Origin: an uncultured Granulosicoccus sp.
GTDB lineage: Bacteria; Pseudomonadota; Gammaproteobacteria; Granulosicoccales; Granulosicoccaceae
Reading direction: 5' to 3'
Assembly (NCBI GenBank): GCA_947499955.1
Contig: CANMQI010000020.1
Span: 35,360 to 99,359, forward strand
Length of the DNA stretch: 64,000 nt
A program made the translations under genes and the position numbers. This document shows, one piece after another, positions 45,953 to 53,328 of the stretch (its first letter is position 1; every line of letters starts with the position of its first letter). The notes below the pieces were generated by a model. It made no database searches and was not told the origin of the DNA. It worked only from the letters and a program-made list of their open reading frames with translations.

Positions 45953-46810
45953 TGCTTGGCACATGAGGCAATGACAGACCCCCTGCTGGTCCTGTTCAAC
46001 CGAAACCATGGGTGCTCATCTGCGGATGGGCACCCATGGTGCCGTTCAAGCCTGTTGATTCATGGCCTCGTTTCGCCACAGATTTTGCGAATTCGCAGGC
46101 GGCTGTACCGATGTCGGCTTGGCCGAGTGACTGGACAGTACCGGTCACTGGGTCGAGCCGATAAGGCGGGTATTGCCAGACGACGCTCTGGCCGCGAGAG
46201 CATATCAGCGGTGACGTAGCGAACGTGACTCACTGTGAGCCGTTCGTTCTGTGGAGTAGATCGGGCCTCGCTTTCTCTCGAGAGGCCCAGTCGGCACGGC
46301 ATCATTCCGGCGCCCAACCGACCATGAGAAAGCGCATTGCCGAATGGGGCAATAGTTGGTGTCAGGGAAGGGCAGGGGGCACTGCCCTCCCTTCCTTGCC
46401 CCAACAACCCCGGCGGCCGTTTCCGGCCTGTCACGACGACATCAGGGTTGTCTTGCCGATAAGCCTTGCCTGTCGGAACGCTGTTTCCGGCAACTCTCTG
46501 GAAGGCACGTGTCAGGGGAGGGGGCTCTGGTCTGGTCCCAGTGGGACCAGGGTGGTGCAGCTGTAAACACACTTGCAAAGGATACTGGCGCTCACCACAA
46601 ACCTCTTATACGATACCACATATTGCAATGCCAGTTAGTCTCGAATAGTTACACCGGTTACCGGTCCGAATGATCACCTGCTCCCCATCTCCATGAGGGC
46701 TACGCAGAAACCACTCAGTTAAAGCGCGATGCTTATCGCACGACACTGCCCGATCGCTTTGCTACCGTCGAAAAGCAGTCACAGATCCGCTCTCGGTAGG
46801 AGGCATCACG
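45953..46810 (+). promoter_or_regulatory. Long structured non-coding region with a copy of the parB palindrome
   Basis: 858 bases without a supported gene. Visible elements: GCCAGA/TCTGGC hairpin at ~46174; CGAACG/CGTTCG hairpin at ~46220-46250; GGGCCTC (46263-46269) with GAGGCCC (46282-46288); then GGCATC and CCCAACC blocks like those in the leader family; a GGAAGGGCAGGG / CCCTCCCTTCC imperfect hairpin at ~46366-46400; and GGTCCCAGTGGGACC at 46534-46548. This may be a diverged leader, a centromere or an oriT. The next gene starts at 46811. Confidence 0.5.
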
Positions 46811-47161
46811 ATGGGATTCCTTTTCGGCAGCAAGCCCAATGGTCGACACAAGCCGACGCTCAGGGAGCTGGCCGCTGAGAGGCTTGACAGAATTACGACC
46901 TATCGCAAGTCCCGGCTTGAAGAGGGGAGGGCGGACAGCGACAGACGAAGACGGGAGTTTCATGAACAGGATCTTCGTGACCGACGCCATGAGGCGGGTC
47001 GTTACAGTGAGCATGGAAACTCATCGGGTGAACCGTGGCCCGGCGAACGACAGGAGGAGCAGCGCCGGCATCAGCAGATGCTTGACGATGAACGTGAGAG
47101 GCAGCGCCAGTTCGAGCAGGAGCGACGCGAGCAGATCGAACGGGAGGGACAGGCTTGGTAG
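46811..47161 (+). CDS. Highly charged coiled-coil protein
   Basis: 116 residues dominated by Arg, Glu, Asp and Gln (R-Q-E-E-Q-R-R-H-Q-Q-M-L-D-D-E-R-E-R), a clear single helix or coiled coil after a short G-F-L-F-G-S-K N-terminus. GGTAGGAGG lies a few bases before the start (at 46796-46804). It overlaps the next gene by 7 bases, so they are co-translated. The role is unknown; it may be an accessory protein of TraD or the relaxase. Confidence 0.55.
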   Translation: MGFLFGSKPNGRHKPTLRELAAERLDRITTYRKSRLEEGRADSDRRRREFHEQDLRDRRHEAGRYSEHGNSSGEPWPGERQEEQRRHQQMLDDERERQRQFEQERREQIEREGQAW

Positions 47162-47619
47162 AGAAAATACAAGCCGTGTCGCGGCGACGTCGTAATCGAC
47201 TGGATGTGAACCTGTCGGTTGCCGCCCATGCGGCACTGGCGCAACGAATCTCTCTTGAGCTGGCGGCAACCCGGGCGCTGGTCACCAATTCGATGCTGTC
47301 ACGCTATGCGGACCTGATGGCGCAGTTTCATATCGAACTGGAACGCAAGTTCAATGCAGCGGAGCTCGATGCCATGCGCTGGATGCTGCTGCGTGGCAAG
47401 CACCTGACGATCCGGGAACTCTGGCACCAGGATCGCGCCATCGCCAAGTCGCGTTTCGTGCAAGCGGTTCGATGCGCGTCGGAGGAGTCTGGGTGGCCAC
47501 TGTCCCGTCCGTATACCAACAAACTCCTCAGAATGCTGGAAACGATCCTGAGCACCGAAGAGTACTTCGGGCTGATCGACTACCTGGCAATCGACCCTGC
47601 TGTGCGCAAGGCCGTCTGA
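47155..47619 (+). CDS. Unknown protein upstream of traD
   Basis: 154 residues with a TTG start at 47155 inside the upstream gene's end. It has a basic N-terminus (R-R-R-R-N-R-L-D-V-N-L-S-V-A-A-H-A-A-L-A-Q-R) resembling a ribbon-helix-helix/CopG-like opening, then helical segments. If the first part is a ribbon-helix-helix domain it may bind oriT-proximal DNA as a relaxosome accessory factor. That is inference. It ends 5 bases before traD. Confidence 0.6.
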   Translation: MVEKIQAVSRRRRNRLDVNLSVAAHAALAQRISLELAATRALVTNSMLSRYADLMAQFHIELERKFNAAELDAMRWMLLRGKHLTIRELWHQDRAIAKSRFVQAVRCASEESGWPLSRPYTNKLLRMLETILSTEEYFGLIDYLAIDPAVRKAV

Positions 47620-47624
47620 ACGAC

Positions 47625-49874
47625 ATGTCGACAGAATACGAAGTCGAGGCCTTGCTGCGTCCGCCCCAGGAATATTGGGCAGCGATACACAACTTCATCG
47701 TTGCCGCGTTCTTTGTGATCGCCCCGGAAATTCTGGTCGTCGTCCCCCAGTTCTGCTACGTCATCGGTCTTCTGTTCTTCCTCAGATCCATCCACTGGCT
47801 GCGACTCGGCAATGAGCTGCGCCGCTACCAGAAGGGGCTGCGCAAGTCAGTCCGGTTTGTCATGCCACACCGGAGGGTACCTTATTCGTCCGAGTACACG
47901 TTTCTGGGTCGAGGGTTTCTCTGGGAGGGCATACACGCACAACGCCTGTACGATCTCTCGCGCGCGGACAGGCGATACCGGCAGCCGTCCACCCTGGATC
48001 GCTGGGCAAGGAGGCTGGAGCAAAAGGTCGCGGGTACCTCATTCAGTGGTATCAGGCACATCACCGAATGTCAGGCGTGGTGGAATCCCGTTGCCCCGGG
48101 CGCCACCCGGAAGGGCACACCCGCGTTGCACGGTGTGGGGCAGCCGGATGGTGAGCAGGATGTGCTGCTGAGCACGCGCGCCAGGAATACGCATACCCTG
48201 GTGCTGGGCACCTCCGGGTCGGGCAAGACACGCCTGCTGGACCTGCTTTCGGGGCAGGACGTCAACAACGGCGATGTCGTCATCATCATGGATCCCAAGG
48301 GCGACACCGAGCTGCTGATGCATCTTCTGGCAGCTGCCCGGCATGGTGGGCGTGAGGACAATATGTATTGCCTGCACCTGGGTTTTCCGGACGAAAGCAT
48401 TGCCTACAACCTGCTCGGGAACTGGCAACGGGTGACAGAGCCGGCGACCATGCTCGCGAGCCTGCTTCCGGCAGAGGGCCAGAGCCTGGCCTTCAAGCAG
48501 TTCTCATGGCGCTACGTCAACATGATCCAGAGAACACTGGTCGCTCTGGGTCGCCAGAGTGATGTGGTGGAGATTGCGGCTCATACCCGAAATATCGACC
48601 AGCTTGCCGTCGATTATCTGAGCTTCTATCTCGACAGCATCCATCATGCGAACGGGCGGTGGAAAACGGCTGTCGAAGAGCATGTCGAGCATCAGGCGGC
48701 GCAGAGACAGAACCATCGCAATCAGCGAACACCCGCTGCGACCACGGTTGTCATTCGCGCCAACGCGCTGCGGCATTACTACCGCTCGAACCGGATCGGG
48801 GATCCGCTCGCCGACAGCCTGCTGCAGACGCTCGATATGGAGCGCAGCTACCTGGAAAAGCTCGTCGGTTCACTGCAACCGCTGCTCGAAAAGCTGACGT
48901 CCGGTGATGTGGGTGAGCTTCTCTCTCCCAGACCGACGCCAGAGAATCCCCTGCATGTTCTCAACTGGTCCGAACTGATCCGGACCAACGGGATACTGTA
49001 TGTGGGCCTCGATGCCATGGCCGATTCGGAGATCTCGCACGCGGTCGGCTCGGCGATGCTCGCCGGGATCGCCTCCACGCTGGGACAGATCTACAAGCAT
49101 GGAGTACAGGGCACTGGCGCCAGTGACGCCGTCCAGCGTCGTATCATGCTCCACATCGATGAAGTCACGGAAGTGATATCCAGTGACGCCCTGATACAGC
49201 TGGCGAACAAGGGCCGGGGCGCCGGACTGCACATGACACTCTACGGACAGACGCTGGCTGACTTCCAGGTCGCGTTTCAGAAAGATGCCAAGGCCATGCA
49301 GGTGATTGGCAACATCAACAACCGCATCATCCTGCAGGCTCAGGATCTGGATACCGCAGAGATTCTGACCTCGACACTCCAGGATGTGGAGGTTGACTAC
49401 CAGCAGCTTCTGAGTTCTCACAGCGACAGCTCCAATCCGGACAGTGGTGAGGACTTCGGCACGCGTACCGAGCAGCGCAACATGAAGCTGCAAAGGCCCC
49501 TGTTACATCCCGGTGATCTGCAAAAGCTGCCGGAAGGGCAGGGGTTCGCCTGGATCAACGGCGGCGAGCTATGGAAGATGCGCATACCGCTGGCCGACCC
49601 GCTGGAGAGTCGTGACCTGCCACGCAACCCAAAAGAACTGGTCGCGCTCGTCAACCGGCCGCATGGCCCCGACGCGGAGGCGTCCAGCGTCTCCAGAGCG
49701 CTGCGTGGAGCGCTTGAGGAAGGTGTGTCCGGCGCTCCCGATCTCCCCGAACAGGATGACCCGCCACCGATGTCATCGGGTGACGCAGCGTCACTGGGTG
49801 ATGCGTACCAGGCGTTTGTCGCGGAGGTCAGTGAAATCGGTGATTCGGTGGATCGGGAGACCGATACGCCATGA
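47625..49874 (+). CDS. traD: TraD-type coupling protein (TIGR03743 family)
   Basis: 749 residues from the ATG at 47625. Membrane spans near 25-55 (F-I-V-A-A-F-F-V-I-A-P-E-I-L-V-V-V), Walker A G-T-S-G-S-G-K-T at 195-202, and Walker B-like V-I-I-M-D-P-K-G-D near 215. The region L-P-A-E-G-Q-S-L-A-F-K-Q-F-S-W-R is typical of the SXT/TOL-type TraD family. It delivers the relaxase-DNA complex to the channel. Unlike the rest of the T4SS it is in the plus-strand arm, followed by TIGR03747 with a 4-base overlap. Confidence 0.93.
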   Translation: MSTEYEVEALLRPPQEYWAAIHNFIVAAFFVIAPEILVVVPQFCYVIGLLFFLRSIHWLRLGNELRRYQKGLRKSVRFVMPHRRVPYSSEYTFLGRGFLWEGIHAQRLYDLSRADRRYRQPSTLDRWARRLEQKVAGTSFSGIRHITECQAWWNPVAPGATRKGTPALHGVGQPDGEQDVLLSTRARNTHTLVLGTSGSGKTRLLDLLSGQDVNNGDVVIIMDPKGDTELLMHLLAAARHGGREDNMYCLHLGFPDESIAYNLLGNWQRVTEPATMLASLLPAEGQSLAFKQFSWRYVNMIQRTLVALGRQSDVVEIAAHTRNIDQLAVDYLSFYLDSIHHANGRWKTAVEEHVEHQAAQRQNHRNQRTPAATTVVIRANALRHYYRSNRIGDPLADSLLQTLDMERSYLEKLVGSLQPLLEKLTSGDVGELLSPRPTPENPLHVLNWSELIRTNGILYVGLDAMADSEISHAVGSAMLAGIASTLGQIYKHGVQGTGASDAVQRRIMLHIDEVTEVISSDALIQLANKGRGAGLHMTLYGQTLADFQVAFQKDAKAMQVIGNINNRIILQAQDLDTAEILTSTLQDVEVDYQQLLSSHSDSSNPDSGEDFGTRTEQRNMKLQRPLLHPGDLQKLPEGQGFAWINGGELWKMRIPLADPLESRDLPRNPKELVALVNRPHGPDAEASSVSRALRGALEEGVSGAPDLPEQDDPPPMSSGDAASLGDAYQAFVAEVSEIGDSVDRETDTP

Positions 49875-50629
49875 GCACCGACTCCTCCCACGGCAGGGCA
49901 GGGCAGAGGACAGCATTTGGTCACACGGCAGGTTTTCTCTGGAATCTGCTGGGATTCTGGTTGAAGCTGGTGCTCTTCATCATGGTGGGGTATGTGTGTT
50001 CCGTGCTGGTGGAATGGACGGGCATGGCGCTCGGGATGTGGGAGGAGCACGGTGCCCTGCACTCGGAGACCATGTACAGGACAGAGTACAACTACATTCG
50101 TCAGGACCTGGCCAACGGGTTGTTTCGAGGTGGGACGCTGGGGCTGGTCGATCATGCCGTAGGGTGGGCCCATGATGTCGTGACACCATCACCCGGCGGC
50201 TACGCATCACAGCTGGCGTCATGGATGGTCAGCCCTATCGTGCCGACTGACTGGCATATCGTGGAGTGGGGGAAGAAGGTCACCGAGTCGTTCATGGCGT
50301 ACTTTCTTGCGGCCAGAAACATTGCTCTGGTCTATGTACTGCGACTCACGATTATCCTGCTCAGTCTGCCACTGTTCATCGTGATCATTCATGCCGCGTT
50401 CATCGACGGTCTGACGCAGAGAGAACGGCGCAAGGCCGGCGGTGGCATAGAGTCCGGTTTTGTCTATCACCATCTGAAGCGCCTCCGGGGTATCGTTCTG
50501 CTGTTTCCGTTGGTCATCTATCTTGCATCGCCCGTCTCCACGCACCCGAACGTCGCTCTGCTGCCCATTGCCTTCGTGCTGTGGTTTCTCAATTACGTAT
50601 TCGTTGCCAAATTCAAGAAGCACCTGTAG
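49871..50629 (+). CDS. Integrating conjugative element membrane protein (TIGR03747, PFL_4697 family)
   Basis: 252 residues with about four membrane spans. The N-terminal block F-L-W-N-L-L-G-F-W-L-K-L-V-L-F and E-W-T-G-M-A-L-G-M-W is the family hallmark. F-I-D-G-L-T-Q-R-E-R-R-K-A-G-G-G lies in a cytoplasmic loop. It follows traD in type G ICEs and is thought to be its membrane partner. Confidence 0.87.
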   Translation: MSTDSSHGRAGQRTAFGHTAGFLWNLLGFWLKLVLFIMVGYVCSVLVEWTGMALGMWEEHGALHSETMYRTEYNYIRQDLANGLFRGGTLGLVDHAVGWAHDVVTPSPGGYASQLASWMVSPIVPTDWHIVEWGKKVTESFMAYFLAARNIALVYVLRLTIILLSLPLFIVIIHAAFIDGLTQRERRKAGGGIESGFVYHHLKRLRGIVLLFPLVIYLASPVSTHPNVALLPIAFVLWFLNYVFVAKFKKHL

Positions 50630-50856
50630 ACGACTGTTGGCTGCAAGGCGCCTGGGAGCACGCGAAGTATGCGTTGTGCCGGAGTACTGCTGTGACCAGG
50701 TCTATAGGTCGTTTTTCAGTAGCCCCGAGAGCATCTGGCTATCTGTCTAATCAATCCATTTCTCATGATCTTCACAGAAGCCTATAGTGGTATACGAATA
50801 ATAACCATGCATAACTGATACTATTGTACATAACGCATAATAATGAGGTGCGATAC

Positions 50857-51840
50857 ATGTGCAACAAGGACGCCAGGGCAGGGGAGGGGGTATGCCGATC
50901 GGCGGGGAATACGCCGGTTTTACTGAGTTTTCTGCTGGTGCTTCTCGGTGGATGCGTATCCCTTCCACATCAGGGGGATTCGCAGGAGCATGATCTCGTC
51001 GCCCGGAACCTCATTCTGAGCCTGGTTCAGGTACCGCAGCTGTATCCGCCTGCCACCATGGTACAGATCGACGTCCGGGGCGCACGCGGATTCGAGGCCC
51101 ATGTACACGCCCGACTGGCCGATGCCGGGTATGGGGTACAGAGAGTGGTGGGCGGGGAAGGACCGAATGCGGTCACGGTGAGCGTCGAGAACGGAAGCGA
51201 CTTTTCCCGGACCTACAGCCTGACGATAGGCACATTCTCGATTACGCGATCATACGGGCAGCGGAATGGACGCACGGTGCCATTGTCCGCCCAGTACCTG
51301 GAGGGCGTGGAGACGCAAGGCATCGCCATTGATGATTCGATGTTCGAGGGTCATATCAAGGATCTGTATTCAACGGTTGTTTCCGGACCGACAGCGGGCC
51401 GTGCGGCACCAGTCGCAACCATTGACAATGCCGGGCTTGCAAATTCCGGTGGATTGATCGAGCAGAACATGTACGAGACCCTCGAATCCAACTATGCGGA
51501 TTTGCTGATCAATTATGAAGAGGTGCGTCAGGACGTTCTGGTGTTTGCGGATGACTCGCTGCAATTGGGTGACACGAACAAGTCCATCGTCGAGTCCTAC
51601 GCGCGTGAATTGCAGCCTGAGACGGATGTGGTCTCCGTGATCGGTTGCAGTCATGGAAAGAGCGCCATAGACAATGGCAACGAGGTGCTTGCCCTGGGTC
51701 GAGCCGGCAGGGTCAAGGAGGCCTTTCTGTTTGCGGGTATTTCCCATACCCGGGTGTGGGAGGAGGGGTGCTGGTCTGCCCAGGAATTCTCTGACGTGAT
51801 GCCTGCCAGAGGTGTGCTGTTGACCCTCAAACGCCGCTGA
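50857..51840 (+). CDS. Unknown lipoprotein at the end of the TraD arm
   Basis: 327 residues from the ATG at 50857 (GAGGTG seven bases upstream). The signal ends in L-L-G-G-C. The mature protein has a strand-rich first half (V-S-V-E-N-G-S-D-F-S-R-T-Y-S-L-T-I-G) and a C-terminal domain with V-V-S-V-I-G-C-S-H-G-K-S and A-L-G-R-A-G-R-V-K-E-A, similar in pattern to OmpA-like or pilus-related lipoproteins. It is in its own transcription unit, with AT-rich sequence 50740-50850 as likely promoter. A GTGTC/GACAC hairpin at ~51855 may terminate it. Confidence 0.65.
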   Translation: MCNKDARAGEGVCRSAGNTPVLLSFLLVLLGGCVSLPHQGDSQEHDLVARNLILSLVQVPQLYPPATMVQIDVRGARGFEAHVHARLADAGYGVQRVVGGEGPNAVTVSVENGSDFSRTYSLTIGTFSITRSYGQRNGRTVPLSAQYLEGVETQGIAIDDSMFEGHIKDLYSTVVSGPTAGRAAPVATIDNAGLANSGGLIEQNMYETLESNYADLLINYEEVRQDVLVFADDSLQLGDTNKSIVESYARELQPETDVVSVIGCSHGKSAIDNGNEVLALGRAGRVKEAFLFAGISHTRVWEEGCWSAQEFSDVMPARGVLLTLKRR

Positions 51841-52378
51841 TGGAGAACTCGATACGTGTCCTTCGACACCTACTATTGTGCATCAGCATCGCAAAGCGAG
51901 AAACTTCATCTGCGTTCATAGGGTGGCCAGTTTGTGTTTCGACATTCGTGTGACAATGGTGAATGAGACTGACACCGATGAAATGCATTGATCTGCTCAT
52001 ACAGCGATGACGCCCAACTCGGACAGGGAAGCATCCTGTTTTTTTCGCGAAACCATGGCTTCAGACACCGGTCTGAACAAAACTCTGAGGTTGTCAAACA
52101 ACGGTCCCACTCACTGTTGTCGCTCCGTTTATTCCAGCAAGTTTTGCCAGATTCAGCTGCGCGATTTTGCTCTGCATTGATTCATCAACTGAACACCCTG
52201 TGTCTGCGATATTCCTGTGCTTTAGGGGCCAGAGGCAATAAAGCGCATCACATTGGCTGAATAACGATGGCTGATGTACCTCTTGAATCAGGTTGATGTC
52301 GAGTTTTCACACACCCTCTGCTCATTGCGGACATAGGAAAGGATTTCAGTTTCTGATGGCGTCACCGTTGTTCATAGC
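51841..52378. other. Gap between the TraD arm and cargo
   Basis: 538 bases. A short hairpin (GTGTC-CTTC-GACAC at ~51855-51868) may be the terminator of the lipoprotein gene. Short frames on both strands lack ribosome sites and coding character. Nothing else was recognised. Confidence 0.4.
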
Positions 52379-52852
52379 TCAAATCGACTTCTGTAGCTGA
52401 AGTGAGAACACTTCGAACCCTAGCGAACGATAGAGATCGACAGCCACTTTGTTTTGACCGAGCACACCTATCCTGAGGATGCTGACTCCCTGAGCTCTCG
52501 CAAGCTCATGAGCCTCTTCGATGAGTCTTTTGCCATATCCATTTGCTCGATGTTTTTCCAGGACCACTACATCACCGATTTGGCCAAATTCTTCATTTCC
52601 ATCGTCAATTTCATCACTCACCATTTTGGAAAAAACCGAGATGTAGCCAACGACACGGTCGTTTACTACCGCAACGAGAATACAACCAGTGTACCTCTCA
52701 CACTTCTGGAGCATCTGGGAGATATACTCCGCGCAAATTGAATCCCCGCTAGGCATCGATGGAACGATCGCTCTTTCGTAATCTTGAATTTCGATTACGC
52801 ACCTTGTGAGGTCCGCCATATCAGCATCCGGGTCAAACCGCCGTATCTGCAT
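52379..52852 (-). CDS. GNAT-family N-acetyltransferase
   Basis: 157 residues, full domain length. Acetyl-CoA-binding motif A is visible: V-V-V-L-E-K-H-R-A-N-G-Y-G-K-R-L, followed by A-R-A-Q-G-V-S-I-L-R-I-G-V and L-Y-R-S-L-G-F-E-V near the end. The substrate cannot be told. It is the only gene on this strand between 50.6 and 56.1 kb and has lower G+C than the transfer genes, so it is probably an acquired cargo gene. Confidence 0.88.
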   Translation of the reverse strand: MQIRRFDPDADMADLTRCVIEIQDYERAIVPSMPSGDSICAEYISQMLQKCERYTGCILVAVVNDRVVGYISVFSKMVSDEIDDGNEEFGQIGDVVVLEKHRANGYGKRLIEEAHELARAQGVSILRIGVLGQNKVAVDLYRSLGFEVFSLQLQKSI

Positions 52853-53328
52853 TGCTTTAGTTGACTCCTTTTTCCCTGTGACAGGTATTGGCCAGTTGGT
52901 AGAAAACTACTTCGGTTCAGCAAGTTGGATGTTATACGCAGCTACCTCTGGCTGACACGCGTAGATAATTTCAAAAGGTTGCCAGGTGGCGTGACATCAT
53001 CAATTGCGGCAGGCACATGAAAAGTACGGTCAATCAGGATTGATATCACACCAGAGTCCTGACTTGTAATCAAGGATATCCACGACTTGCGTTGTGGCAA
53101 GCTACAAATACCGCCGAGTGTTCATCGGGCCAGGTACACAAAGGCAGAACGCGTGTAATGGATAGACATGACGTCGTACACTGGTAGCGCGACGACTACA
53201 GCGGGCGCAAGTTGTCAGCATGGGACTGGTAGAAAGTCGAGAGACATACTGTTGACGTGCTCGCGATGGAGGCGCCTAATTTTGAAGGTGTGCTAATTCG
53301 TGCAAGCCATCCGTCAGGTAGGAGAGTC
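52853..53328. other. Gap upstream of the subtilase gene
   Basis: 476 bases without a supported gene. It contains the divergent promoter space for the GNAT and subtilase genes. GTTATACGCAG near 52931 resembles an integron attC core at a glance, but no paired partner was found. Confidence 0.35.

Noticed and set aside
52925..52940. GTTATACGCAG near the GNAT gene as an integron attC core
   Set aside because: No complementary partner core or paired spacer sequences were found on either side, and there is no integrase or cassette array.
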